64,000 bases of DNA, taken from positions 11,512,001 through 11,576,000 of the forward strand of contig OV050033.1 of the NCBI GenBank assembly GCA_920105625.2, read 5' to 3'. The stretch is from Clusia tigrina. Lineage: Eukaryota; Arthropoda; Insecta; Diptera; Clusiidae. Below the pieces are notes generated by a model, which made no database searches, was not told the DNA's origin, and saw only the letters and a list, made by a program, of their open reading frames with translations. The translations under genes and the position numbers were made by a program. Shown piece by piece: positions 13,601 to 24,204 of the stretch; the stretch's first letter is position 1, and each line of letters opens with the position of its first letter.

Positions 13601-16600
13601 CCCTAAACCATTCATCATTTGCAGATTGAACACCTCTTGGATACGTTGAAGTTGACACAAACGAAATTTACCAAATGTGGTAATTTATCTGGTGGCCAAA
13701 AGAAACGTTTGTCTATAGCTCTGGAATTGATCGATAATCCTGCAGTTTTGTTCCTGGACGAACCAACAACGTAAGTAGTGGCTGTGACACTTTTGTACTA
13801 GCTTCTTCTAATAAGGAGACCTAAAATGAACCTGTTCCAAAGTCTTGAAATTTGTTACTTTCGAAAATAGTTTTGAAAACCCGGAACCATGCATAAATTC
13901 AGTTCAACAACTTTCTGTGATCAAATTTATTTATCAGATTTTTTTTATGTTATATTTTTACATATAATATTTATTTCTTCGGAACTAATGTGGAGATCTC
14001 TTTATTTGATTATCAAACTAGAAAATTCCCCATTTTTAAAAATGCTTCTGGATTATAACCCTCTTTCCTCCTATCAATAGCGGCTTGGACAGTTCATCGT
14101 CCTTCGATACAATAGAATTGCTGCAAACATTGGCCTATGAGGGACGCACGATTGTCTGCACAATACATCAGCCCTCGTCCAATATATATAATCTCTTCAA
14201 TCATATATACGTGCTGAGTCAAGGACAGTGTGTATACAGGGGAACACCGAGGAATACGGTGGACTTTTTGAAATCAGTAGGCATGGAATGTCCGCCTTAT
14301 CACAATCCCGCAGATTTTAGTAAGTGATATGGGATTGAAAATGCTTATTTAAATCCTCAATAATCCTCCCCGATACATATTTATTTAGAATAGGATTGAT
14401 TAAAATTGTTGAAAATTCTATTTGCAGTGCTTGAATGTGTCACAGACCACCCGAACGCTATGATCGAAGTGGCCAAAAATCCCAAATGGGGTTACGACCA
14501 CGACGAGCGATCACAGGAGGATGAAGATTTGAGTGAAACAAAAATTATAAAAATGGTAGAAGCAAGTTCTGCGAAACGTATAAAGCCCTCGATAACACCG
14601 CCAATGGAATCAACCAGACACATATATCCGCCGCCGGAATGGATGCGCCTATGGATGCTGATTGGGCGATGTCATGTGCAGTTCTTCAGAGACTGGGTGG
14701 GCAAAGTGGTCACATGACTTTCTTATATTATGTGTTTGTATTTTTCAATAATTGGTGTCCTTTTATTTTTCTAGACCGTTACATATCTGAAGTTGTTTGT
14801 TCACATTGCCTGTGCGATACTGATAGGGCTGTTGTACGGCGATTCCGGGTCCAATGCTACCAAACAGGTGTCGAATTTGGGCTCATTTATGGTGCATTGT
14901 GTGTACCTTTGGTACACAACCATGATGCCTGGAGTATTACGTTGTAAGTTGTTGTTGCTGGCGATTATTTTTAGCAAGTAAAAATAAAATATTGAAAATT
15001 ACTTCACAGTTCCATTGGAAATTTCGATCATTAAAAAGGAAACATTTAACAATTGGTACAAATTGAAAACATACTACTTGGCCACATTAATCACATCCAC
15101 GCCGGTCCATGTAGGTTTCTTTTAGCAGTTGCTGATTTTTCCCATTCTCAAATTTCCATATATACATACTCTTTCTTTTTACCATTTGGCACAGATAATA
15201 TTCTCAACGGTTTACATAACCATTGCTTATCTTATGACCGAGCAGCCCTTTGAAATGGAGCGTTTCGTGAAATTCATGCTGACAGCTGTGGTCGTGACGA
15301 TCTGCGCCGATGGCTTGGGAATACTGCTGGGCACTGCTTTGAATCCCATCGTAAGTGCTTGCAAGTGCATACATACATCCGTAGAGATAGCAAAATGGGA
15401 GCGAGTGTTGTTGCAAAATTAATTCCAATATTTACAATTGATTTATTTATCTCAATTACGAATTTTAATTTTTTTAATCCCAGCTGGCAAAGTTCCTTTG
15501 TGTTGAAATTATAATAGACTTCTCAATCCCCATTATGGTCTGTGGAACAAACCTGTAGGATCATCAGAGAAACCCGGGCTTCGCTTAGCCGGAAAAGAAC
15601 AGCGCAATTACTGCAACTAGGAAGCGACTTTTTCGCCACAACAGTTTTAGTCCTGACAGGCTCCTCTGTTATAGACAGGCATGCTTAAAGCATGAGCTTA
15701 CCAGCTTGTGCTTAACCAATCCCTTCAATGACTTTTGCCGTAGCTACGGGACGTTGGATGAAGAGTAGGACATACTACACTTAAAGTGCTACTGTGCAGC
15801 CCTAACGAAAAAAACATTTCGTTCCTGGAGCACCTTTGCTCGAGGTTCTTGCTGAACTATGCTTCATTAGTATAATAAATATCCCTCGCTTCATCAGGGA
15901 AACGCAGTATTTCCAGTTAAGGGACCCGCATTCTCTGTGGTATCAGAGCTGCCACCTTAACCTAACCTAACTTCTCCCCATGCTTAGTTGGAATCAGTCT
16001 CAGAATTAAGTCGCACAACTTTTTCTATTGTGACTTCGCCCTATAATTGCCCTGTTAACTTTTTACCCACCGTCGTGGGGATGAATAAAATCAGCATATT
16101 GTTTCCAACCAAATTAGATGAATCATCGTACAACTTCACATGAAGGCGGCAAATGGGATTTTTGCATGTGTGTGTTCGTCGGGGATGTGGTAATTTAATT
16201 GCGCTTATATAATTAAATTGCGGCATAAAAGTCACTTAATTAAGTGTAGAATAAATTGTGATGTGCTTTTGCGATTTTTGCTCCAAATCGTATTCTAAAT
16301 TATAAGCAAGAAACGAGAATAAAAGTCTGAACAGATCAGAAATGCAAATAAACTTAACCAAAACGATGTGGTGGTGCACAATTCACATGCTGAGTTAATG
16401 TAATGTTACCCCGTAGTTAAAAAAAAATAGTAAATAGTTGTTAATTAATAACAAAATATTTAGTAGAGTAGACGCTGACAACTCGAAGAGAAAAATATTT
16501 GGGTAGAAACATGTTTGATACCGAAGGCAGGATTCAAACGCACTACCCCCGAGTGTGGGTCTAGCATGCTTACCACTGAGAAAAGAATAGTAGCTTCCAT

Positions 16601-17416
16601 AACTTAGCTATATAAAATCATATGTGTATATATTATTTATATTTTATTTGTATTTATATGAGCCTGGGGAGATTGATAATGCATTCTTAAAATAAATGCT
16701 GAGATCACCTTAAAATTGATTAGATTATACAAAGATTGCCACACAGATTACGCACGTGTTACGCCCATCATTAGCGCATGTGAATACGATTTTTTTTGAC
16801 CTTTTCACAGCAGCGGAATATAATAAATATATTTTTCTTCATAACTGGCTTCAACCATTTGACTTAAGTTAATTAGCGTAGGGTCCATTCAGGCTCCTTA
16901 TCTCTATATATAATTTAATAAATATATTTTGTTCACTTTTTCTCATCACTGTATCTATAAATTTTACTTCCATATGCATTTCTATTTTCGCTTATAGAAT
17001 GGAACCTTTGTGGGTGCAGTGCTGACATGTTTCATGCTGATATATTCCGGATTTCTGATATTACTCACACACATGTCACAACTAATGAGATTCGTTTCGT
17101 TTCTCTCGCCCATACGCTACGCCCTGGAGTGCATGGTGCTGTCGGTGTATTCGAACAATCGTGAGAATACCGTGTGTCCATCCAATGTGATGTACTGTCA
17201 TTTCAAGTGAGTGGATAACTACTTAATTGTATATATGTATGCCCATTATATCAATTATTATTGTGTTTTTGTTTTCTCAGGAATGCCAGCACCATACTCC
17301 GAAGTTTCGGAATGGCGGATGGCAGTTACGGTTTGAATATTCTCATTATTCTGTTGCAGCTGACGCTATTCAAGAGTTTGGCATACTTTTCGCTGAAGCG
17401 AAAAATTCGACAGTAG
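1206..17416 (+). CDS. ABC transporter subfamily G (White-like) half-transporter, complete
   Basis: Coding exons by splice signals and phase: 1206-1308, 13195-13312, 13386-13566, 13625-13770, 14081-14319, 14428-14696, 14775-14943, 15010-15110, 15195-15350, 16998-17206, 17281-17416. They sum to 1827 nt, or 608 residues plus a stop, the usual half-transporter size. The order is ATPase then membrane domain, which is the reversed ABCG layout. Visible motifs: Walker A GPSGAGKS (57-64), Q-loop Q99, signature LSGGQ (155-159) followed by KKR, Walker B LFLDEP (D179, E180), D-loop GLDSSSS, H-loop H212. After a charged linker (about 263-350), six hydrophobic segments follow, starting near [21 protein letters not shown] half-transporters dimerise and export lipids, sterols or pigment precursors; the substrate here is unknown. 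It most resembles the fly CG9663/CG9664/CG3164 group rather than white itself. The exon 6/7 junction uses the less strong donor TGG|gtgggc, chosen because it keeps frame. All catalytic residues are intact. Confidence 0.93.
1370..2165 (+). mobile_element. decayed LINE fragment in ABCG intron 1
   Basis: The + strand reads, with breaks, [20 protein letters not shown] (RNase H signature), then a PEPFC...[11 protein letters not shown] stretch and a C-terminal CRIC...EPETSV zinc-knuckle-like motif. This is the order found in I/R1/jockey-clade ORF2 C-termini. Several stops and at least one frameshift show it is dead. It is sense-oriented relative to the host gene. The open frames on the opposite strand at 1588-1890 are shadows of it. 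Confidence 0.75.
2166..5616. other. ABCG intron 1, no gene seen
   Basis: AT-rich intronic sequence. Short direct duplications occur at 2331-2382 (GTAAATCAGCTTAGTT twice) and 3388-3432 (TATTATTAAAAACTTT twice), and an inverted repeat lies at 3935-4010. An antisense frame of 125 codons at 4701-5078 has no recognisable domain and is not called. Confidence 0.5.
3935..4010. repeat. imperfect inverted repeat, 18 bp arms
   Basis: The left arm 3935-3952 begins ccaaata and ends tattag. The right arm 3993-4010 is its reverse complement with one mismatch. The 40 bp between them is rich in ATAT and can fold further. This could be a MITE remnant or simply an AT-rich hairpin; no target-site duplication was identified. 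Confidence 0.6.
5617..5976 (+). repeat. imperfect tandem duplication with ~100 bp insertion
   Basis: Copy 1 (about 5617-5846) and copy 2 (about 5849-5976) share ACGAGTAT(C/G)ATAGTGAGAG...ACTAAG at their start and CTGGAAGAATC(T/C)TGCTGCAG...AGACAAG at their end. Copy 1 carries about 100 extra bases (about 5661-5766) that include a perfect inverted repeat at 5680-5700. The unit is not recognised. Confidence 0.65.
6893..6925. repeat. perfect 11 bp inverted repeat
   Basis: The arm ACGTTATACCT (6893-6903) and its exact reverse complement (6915-6925) are separated by 11 AT-rich bases. It lies within ABCG intron 1. No function is assigned. Confidence 0.6.
7022..7650 (+). repeat. degenerate ~150 bp tandem array
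   Basis: Four to five diverged units begin TCC(G/A)TGAGA(C/T)(C/T)GGTGT near 7025, 7236, 7367 and 7525. Each carries a GTTGCGCAAC-like core, then TTCCACCTAT(G/A)CAAGTGGAGAAAA, then ACTGAGG and GAATAGAAGAAT. This is a small satellite-like array in ABCG intron 1, with indels between copies. Confidence 0.7.
7651..10540. other. ABCG intron 1, mostly unassigned
   Basis: AT-rich intronic DNA. It contains one copy of a dispersed repeat (8236-8330) and a short direct repetition near 9640-9745 (GCTAACGATG(C/T)C(T/A)CAG three times, each followed by a GGAAGTTAA-like string). Antisense frames at 7903-8291 show no domain. Confidence 0.4.
8236..8330 (+). repeat. dispersed repeat, copy 1 of 3
   Basis: Core: GTGGGGTA(C/G)GCCGGAGA, then GAAGAAGGAGGTCTCCAAGC, then ACTCAGGC...GATG(T/C)CCATTGTACT. 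Related copies lie at 29436-29520 (+) and 63375-63450 (-). It is probably part of an unrecognised transposable element; no protein domain is visible. Confidence 0.65.
10546..10619. repeat. (TA)n microsatellite, about 36 units
   Basis: Uninterrupted alternating T/A run of about 73 bases in ABCG intron 1. It makes the 114-codon frame at 10411-10755 look open (an Ile-Tyr run), but that frame is not a gene. Confidence 0.95.
11125..11313 (-). mobile_element. tRNA-derived SINE, copy A
   Basis: Read on the - strand, the element begins near 11310 with TGTGGTCCAGTGGTAAGCAT (A-box-like) and has GGGTTCACGTCC (B-box-like) about 40 bases on, the spacing of a pol III tRNA promoter. The body follows, and it ends in an (AAT)n-type tail at 11136-11148. 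Three related copies occur at 16448-16582, 29528-29742 and 39915-40097. A tRNA-Val-like ancestry (TCACAC in the anticodon-loop position) is possible but weak. Confidence 0.75.
11430..11937 (+). repeat. 22 bp minisatellite, about 23 copies
   Basis: The consensus unit is CTCTTTATAGAGTAGACCGGCC, abridged here as CTCTTTATAGAG then TAGACCGGCC. Most units are 22 bp with scattered substitutions and one expanded copy near 11745-11762. The array starts about 120 bp beyond SINE copy A and sits in ABCG intron 1. Outer units are more diverged than the last few. Confidence 0.9.
11938..13194. other. ABCG intron 1, 3' part
   Basis: Unassigned intronic sequence ending in a TTTCTTTTCAG acceptor at 13184-13194. 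No gene or repeat is recognised. Confidence 0.4.
15560..15975 (+). mobile_element. LINE 3'-end fragment in ABCG intron 9
   Basis: With frameshifts the + strand gives [20 protein letters not shown], then GTLDEE and [13 protein letters not shown]. This matches the C-terminal CxxC...H...C region of jockey/I-like ORF2. It ends with the tail CTTAACCTAACCTAAC at 15957-15972. It has multiple stops and is inactive. Confidence 0.75.
16448..16582 (-). mobile_element. tRNA-derived SINE, copy B (truncated)
   Basis: On the - strand it reads CAGTGGTAAGCATGCTAGAC, then ACCCACACTC and a TTTGAATCCTGCC B-box-like string. The body shares the CGAAGAGAAAAATATTT-like segment seen in the other copies. The first bases of the A box are missing or diverged (ends tctca...), and the body is shorter than copy C. 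Confidence 0.65.
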
Positions 17417-17649
17417 AAGGAGGATTAGCTATAAAAAATTGACAGTGATATGAAAATCTAGTTAAATTTAATGTTATTTGTATGTATATATATGTGTCTA
17501 CGTATCAAATTTGTACCATGTTTGTCTACCGAGTCCAATTCACCTGTCTGCAATGAAAGCCAAATGCTGCAATTAGTGGGAGCAGCGCACTTAAACTATA
17601 AAATTCAAGAAGAAATTTTAATAGGTAAAGTAGGATGCATACAATCGGG

Positions 17650-17843
17650 AGGCTGTTACCTTCTCAGTGTGCCCTGATATAGAGAATATTTTCATAGAGT
17701 ATATTCTATTACGATTTTTTAAGTATGATGGACATTTCTTACAGAACCGGGTGGCTGTTGCCTTCTTAGTGTGCCCTGATATAGAGCATATTTTCATAGA
17801 ATATATTCTATTGCGATTTTCAAGTATTCATGGACATTTCTTA
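17650..17843 (+). repeat. two-copy ~100 bp tandem duplication downstream of ABCG
   Basis: Units 17650-17740 and about 17750-17843 share GGCTGTT(A/G)CCTTCT(C/T)AGTGTG, then CCCTGATATAGAG and TATTCTATT(A/G)CGATTTT, then ATGGACATTTCTTA. They are about 90 percent alike by eye, so this is a recent duplication in the 3' UTR or flank of the ABCG gene. An open frame at 17667-17852 merely follows the repeat. Confidence 0.85.
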
Positions 17844-19640
17844 AATATATAAGTTAATTAAGTTATAAGACAAATTGGCGTGTGATAATATCTAAAAGCA
17901 GAAAGTATTCTATAAGTTTCTTGTTTTTAATTTAAAAATAGTGAATTTATTGTAGCGTAAACCTATTTGAATGTAATCATTCCTATTTAAATCTTTATAG
18001 TAAAATAATGGTAAGAACGCTCGAATTTTATGGAGACGAATGCAAAATAATGTTTTTTATATATAAATTTTATTGTTGAATATTTACAAATGTTTCACAC
18101 TTAGCTGCAACTTCCGCTTGGAGAATTTTTGTAAATTTATGTATATTAAAACTTGTTGAGCTAATATATTAATCATTGTTTTACTATTAATGGAAAACTA
18201 TAGCACATAATTGAAATAAATATTGCCGCATCGGTGTAACTTATCCTCTTCGTGAAATGCAAATACATATATCGCTTATATGAGAATTGATGAGGAGGAA
18301 ATCCAAACATTAACTTCAGTTGAGCTCAGCGCTGATTAGAAGATTAATGCATGTTAAGAATTTGTTCAGTAGATATTTAAATATTACTTAATTAGAAATA
18401 AATTTTCCAAATAGGTCCAGTATGGACAAAATAGTCCATTGTGGCAGCCGACAGAAAATAATCACTTATGCGTCATAATATGACAGAAAGAGACATCACT
18501 TATGTTTTTTAACCAGAGAGTTATCGTGTCAGCTAGAACAAAATAACGACAGCCTCGTATAACGAATTTTAATGTAACGTTTATTATTTGAATTACAAGT
18601 TTATCCATATTTGTATATGAATTATATATTATTCATATATGAATCATAAAAAATGCATTAACATGTGAAGTATGGCGAATTCAAACCCAATTTCATTATA
18701 TTCATATAAAATGTGTGCCCACTTATGTACTTGCTTACATTTTATATATAGTGAAGCCAATCGTATAATCGTCGTATAATCCCACTACTGTGAATATTTC
18801 CTAATGGGTAACTAAATCTAATATCTGCTGCTTCTCTGTTTGTATGAATAACGGATAAATATTAAATTTAATGCTAATTAAATAAATTACTAATAGAGTA
18901 CTTCAAATATATTTTATGCATTAAATGATTTCATTAGAAGAGAATAATAAGAATTTACTGTTTTATTAAGAAAACCCTTACGATAACCGTTGCAAAAATA
19001 ATCTACTACAATATTTCAGACGGTGGCACACAGTGTTGCAGCTATATTAAACAGAAAAGTATCACACCAAGCGGAAAGAGTACCAAAATGAAAAAAGAAG
19101 AAACAAATAAAAGTTTAAAAAATTTTAAGAAAATGTTAGTCTTTACAGTGCTGCACAAGCACTTACCGTCTTAGCGGTAACTATACTTGTCAGTGCGTGT
19201 GCGGCGCCCATCCGTGGTATCACAATTGGCCATTATTTGTCCCTAGTTGTGCTTCCTTCCGCCACTCCAACGTAACCTAATCTAACCTGCACCGAAAAAA
19301 TGGTTTATATTTTATTTTGTTCTTTTTTTGGAATATTAAAAAATAACACTGACAAGTACTTAAAAACTTGTACTGAGTATATGGAGGGAACTGATATAAG
19401 GGTCTGTAGAAACAGCAACAGTATAGTATTGTAAGTAAACCTAATAAGCGGTGTCAAAACGGCGCGTTAATTGGATGTGGGATCATCGTGCTATAATCAA
19501 ATATTCAATAATAAGTATTTATTGTAGAGTATTTGATAAGAGGCAGCAATAAAAAAGTATCAAATACTAAAACAAGTATTAAAATTTGAAAAATTGTTGT
19601 ATTTTTGTTCCAATTGGATTAATTCGGCAACCCTGGTGAC
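17844..19640. other. ABCG-Hrs intergenic region
   Basis: AT-rich. A canonical AATAAA with flanking sequence lies near 18214-18222 and could end the ABCG transcript; this is not proven. A LINE tail lies at 19175-19290. The Hrs leader and promoter should lie in the last few hundred bases before 19823. No TATA box or other promoter element can be singled out. Confidence 0.4.
19175..19290 (+). mobile_element. LINE 3' tail remnant
   Basis: The string GTGGTATCACAATTGGCCA followed by CCACTCCAACGTAACCTAAT and CTAACC matches the type of 3' end seen on the other LINE pieces in this window (a ggtatcacaat motif and a cctaacc tail). No coding remnant remains. Confidence 0.5.
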
Positions 19641-19822
19641 ATACCATTCCAATCTGGAAGAGAACCAGCTGCTTTGAAGAAAACGTCAGAAATTGAAATA
19701 TCGGTGAAAACCAGAGAAAACTTGTGAAAACTTCAACGAAACAGATTCGTACAATTTTTTTATTGAAAAGCCAAAAAATTTGACTAATAAAAGTGAAATA
19801 CATACAAAAACAATTCCAGAAA

Positions 19823-22800
19823 ATGTTCCGCTCAAGTTTCGACAAAAATCTTGGTAAGGATTGAGAAAAAACCATTTTGTGAGCAAACAAAAACAGCAAC
19901 AAAAACGCAATGCACTGAAAAAATGACTCATCAAATAAAGCCAACTGCAGCAGAGTCAGCAACCCTGCTGTTGTTTTTTTATTGTACTCAGTTAATTGCA
20001 ATAAAAGCTGAAATATATTATAATTTTCATTTGTTTGGTTTTAACAGAAAATGCCACCAGTCACTTGCGTTTGGAGCCAGATTGGCCCTCCATACTCCTC
20101 ATATGCGATGAGATTAATCAGAAAGATGTCACGTAAGAACCTGGAATGCATTTCTCACTAAAAGTTTTATAAATTTATTTCATTTTCAGTCCCAAAAATG
20201 CCTTTGCTGCTATTAAGAAGAAAATGAGTTCACCAAATCCTCATTCAGCTTGTTATGCACTTTTGGTATTGGAGAGTGTGGTCAAGAACTGTGGAGCTCC
20301 CGTACATGAGGAGGTATTCACTAAGGAAAATTGTGAAATGTTCAGCAACTTTCTGGAACAGACGCCGCACGAGAATGTGCGACAGAAAATGCTGGAATTG
20401 GTGCAGACTTGGGCGTACGCGTTCCGCTCCTCGGAAAAGTATCAGGCCATTAAGGTGAGCAGTGCGAGTACTAAAATGAGACTGTCGATTGTAAGCAGCT
20501 TATCTCTCAATACTCCCATCAGCAAAAATTGAAAAAGCAAAAGAAAATTATCACTGACAGTTCCGTTGCTGCTTTAATTAAATTAACTGTTCAAATTAGT
20601 TAAATAAGTTAATGAACATTTGCACTTGAACTTGAGTAGTGGTTGAACCAGCAGAATATTGAACTACATAATTTTTATATTTTAGCTAAAAAATCATAGA
20701 TAAAAAATATAAAACATGAGTTCGGAGGAAGAATTGAGTATTGAAGATGATGATGTACATAATTTGCTATAATTTCTTACTATATTGCAGCAAAAATTGA
20801 AGTAATTTTCTTAATTATCATTTCATAGGATACCCTGACTATTTTGAAGGCTAAAGGACACACTTTTCCCGAACTGAAAGAAGCCGATGCCATGTTCACA
20901 GCTGATACAGCGCCAAATTGGGCAGACGGCAGAGTGTGCCATCGTTGTCGTGTGGAGTTCACCTTCACTAATCGCAAGCATCATTGCCGCAATTGTGGCC
21001 AAGTGTTTTGTGGCCAATGCACAGCAAAGCAATGCCCTTTGCCTAAATATGGCATAGAAAAAGATGTAAGATCAATTTTATTGATCCAATTTATACAACT
21101 TTCTTTGTGCTTAATTTTACTTTCCTTTTTTTATTTGATGCTTTATAATAGGTGCGTGTTTGCGATGGTTGCTTCGTCATGCTGCAACGGCCCAATGCGA
21201 AGCCATCTGTTCGTGCAGCTGATATTGATTTACCAGTCGAATATTTGAACAGTTCGTTGGCGCAGCAGGTGCAAGTGTGTGGCATGAATATTGCTGATGT
21301 TTAATGTAGAAATTGTTAACAAACTTTTGCCCTATTTAGACGCCACCACGCAAAACCGAGCAAGAGCTGAAGGAGGAGGAGGAATTACAATTGGCATTGG
21401 CATTAAGTCAGTCTGAGGCTGAACTAAAGAAAGATCATCAGCAGCAAGTGAGTAATTGGTCGAAACCACGGCAGAACTTAATTAAACGACTGGTGTTGCA
21501 TTAGCTACCGCACTCTTTCCGGTTAATGGAAATTATAAAGGTTTCTATACGAGCGTGAGAGAGCTCGACAGGCACTGCAACGCAGTACGCATTTAGTTAC
21601 GTTCGCCACTTAATTATATCTTATCTGCGTATTAATTGTGCAAACAATATTGACTTACTGCGCCCTGATATGAAAATAAATATTTAAATTTGCTGGAAAT
21701 TGCGACAGTGTTTACAACATTTGTCCAACTCCTTCAAGCTTTCACAAATTTACGCACAATTTATCCAAATATATTTCATATTATTTCTTATTTTGAAGCC
21801 CGCTACTGCTGCTTTTCGTTTTCAACAACGCTCTCCCAGCCCCGAGGCGCCTCCAGCGCCCAAAGAAGATGAAAGCAATCCGGATTTGGCCAAATATTTG
21901 AATCGCAGCTTTTGGGAGCAACGCAAAGTGACCGATTCTCCCATTGATAGTCCATCCGCACCGAGTCCCATGCCAACACCGCAACCAATGCAGATGCCTA
22001 TGCTGCAAAAGGTAAACGTATCATAATCATCTTTTATTCAATGGAAAAAAGGTTGTTAAACTTCTCTTTGGTTCATTTTTAGTCCACCGATGAGCTCCAA
22101 ATTGACGAATTCGCCACTAATATGCGTACCCAAGTGGAAATCTTTGTTAATCGTATGAAGTCCAATTCGAGCCGTGGGCGCAGCATTGCGAATGACTCGT
22201 CGGTGGAGACACTTTTCATGACCCTTACGTCACTGCATTCCCAGCAGTTGTCGTACATCAAGGAAATGGACGACAAACGGATGTGGTACGAGCAGCTACA
22301 GGATAAAATAGTGCAGATCAAGGACTCACGTGCGGCGCTGGACGTGCTGCGGCAAGAACACGTTGAGAAATTGCGTCGTCTTGCGGAGGAACAGGAGCGT
22401 CAACGTCAGATACAAATGGCTCAGAAGTTAGATATCATGCGCAAGAAGAAACAGGAATATTTGCAATATCAACGGCAATTGGCATTGCAGCGCATACAGG
22501 AGCAGGAGCGAGAAATGCAGTTGCGTCAGGAGCAGCAAAAGGCTCAGTATCTCATGGGTCAGACGGCGTTTCCCTTTATGCCACCGGGTGCGGCGCCAGG
22601 AGCCCATAATTCCCCCTCACATCAGCTGAACAATGTTTATAATCCTTATGCTTACAATCCAAATTCACCCGGACCCATACCGGGAGGACCGTATAATGGG
22701 CCACCACCTCAAATGGTGAATGCCACACAGGGTGTGGGTTTGCCCGGCGCCCCAGTGGGACCGAACGCCTTGCCAGGCATGTACAACCCCGGTATGCAGC

Positions 22801-23374
22801 AGCCGCTGCCGAATCCTAACCAACATCCAGGTATGATGATGCACGGACATGGTCAAATGCCACCTGGTATGATGCCAGTGGGAGCGACAGGAATGCCGCA
22901 AATAGGAGACAATGGGATGCCAAATAATCAAGGTACTTTTTTAGATTTCGCCGAGTTTAATTTTTATTCCAGTTAATTAATTCTTTGTTTTTACTTACAG
23001 TAAATGCGCTACAACAGGGACTACCACCAACAGGACAACACCAGCAACAACCAACGGCTATTACTGGGGTACAACAGCAACAACATCAGCAACAACAACA
23101 ACAGCAACAACAGCAGCAGCAGCCACCTCCACCACTCACCCATGTTATGTTGCAACATCAGAATGTGGTACAGGCGCAGCCGTCTATGCAAATGCCGCCC
23201 GCCGCCGCTGCTGGCATTGCTGGTGCTCCTCTTGTGCCAGCACAGGCAACTGCCGCCGCCAACGCCCAGATGCAGGCTGTTGCTGCTGCACCAGCACCAC
23301 CACAAATCGAACCCGAACCACCTGCGGCCGCCGCTGCGGAACCCGCCACAGCAGAGTTGATCAGTTTTGACTGA
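19823..23374 (+). CDS. Hrs: Hrs, ESCRT-0 subunit (hepatocyte growth factor regulated tyrosine kinase substrate), complete
   Basis: Exons: 19823-19853, 20048-20132, 20190-20454, 20829-21065, 21152-21268, 21340-21447, 21799-22011, 22083-22932, 23001-23374. The sum is 2280 nt, giving 759 residues, close to Drosophila Hrs. Hrs binds PI3P and ubiquitinated cargo on early endosomes and recruits ESCRT-I for multivesicular-body sorting. An N-terminal VHS domain (about 1-140) begins MFRSSFDKNLENAT. A FYVE zinc finger (about 156-222) has WADG at 158-161, RKHHCRNCG at 176-184 and a final VRVCDGC. A UIM (about 258-273) contains ELQLALALSQSE. A PSAP motif at 333-336 fits TSG101 recruitment. A coiled coil lies about 430-500, followed by a Pro/Gly/Met-rich and polyglutamine tail. 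The protein ends in LISFD, a clathrin-box motif. All key residues are present. The start is fixed by the conserved MFRSSFDK N-terminus. Confidence 0.97.
23063..23126 (+). repeat. CAA/CAG tract coding polyglutamine in Hrs
   Basis: A mixed CAA/CAG run in the last Hrs exon encodes a glutamine tract interrupted by one His, then a Pro run. It also keeps two other frames open nearby; those are shadows. Length variation between individuals is likely for a tract of this kind. Confidence 0.85.
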
Positions 23375-23600
23375 ATGATGGATTTGATGAAAATATTGCA
23401 GTTGCCTTCGAGATTGTCAGTTGACTGCATGCACGACTTTTATTGTTATACAAATTATTATAGACTAAATGTTCATAAATTAATAAAAACTTCATTCCTT
23501 GGTTACGCAATCGATGGAAATGTTTGTAGAATAAATATATTTACATATTCCACTACTCAACTATAAACTACAAATTTATTTCCAAATAAACCTGATTATT
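23375..23600 (+). terminator. Hrs 3' UTR with candidate poly(A) signals
   Basis: AATAAA occurs at about 23482, 23531 and 23585, within 210 bases of the stop codon. Any of these could direct cleavage of the Hrs transcript. Nothing else is recognised in this short region. Confidence 0.55.
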
Positions 23601-24204
23601 AAAAGTTTGTTTATTACATGAAGAAAAATAAATTAAATTAAATTGTATCTACTCGACTTATTTTTAGGTGAAAGATGAATTATTATTTTAAATTTAAAAT
23701 TTAGCTCAACCACAGACACAGTTTTAAATGGAATCCAAATTTTTTGGGTTACTGCAGTTTACAGAATTTAAACGGGGCTCTGGAGTCGAGTCGAAGTTGT
23801 GCTACTCGGAGGAAGGTTTCATAAGACTGAGTTCGACTGCTATTAAAGACGTCACTTATTGAACACTCAATTCTCCTACAATCTGTGCTTTGTCGTGCGT
23901 ACTGACCTAGGCAGGAAAAGTCAAATAGGCAACAGTCAGTCAGACACAGAAGAGTCACGCATAGTCAAAGAGCAAAAAAACATAAGAGCACGTAATCAAA
24001 TGAGTGCGCGCTCACTGAATAAAGCAAAACAAAATCACGTTGAGGATGTGATAGGCATGCCTAATGCTGTCTGATGCAATTTCAGTCTATTCAGTGAACA
24101 ATTATTATTGAATTTTCTTCGCTTTTTATATTTATCGGTTGCAACCACTGTCATTTTAATATTATTTAAAATTAAAAACGTAGCCGCCGCAACCAGGCCT
24201 CGTC
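23601..24204. other. Hrs downstream flank, no gene seen
   Basis: No domain or repeat was recognised. Short open frames on both strands at 23749-24074 overlap each other and look random. Confidence 0.35.

Noticed and set aside
15484..15559. Possible extra ABCG exon after a CCCAG acceptor ([18 protein letters not shown]...)
   Set aside because: It runs into a stop with no donor, and joining exon 9 directly to 16998 keeps frame and gives the expected membrane segment.
22665..23430. Several frames antisense to, or out of frame with, Hrs exons 8 and 9
   Set aside because: Shadows of the CAG-, GCC- and Pro/Met-rich Hrs coding sequence, which has full splice and domain support.
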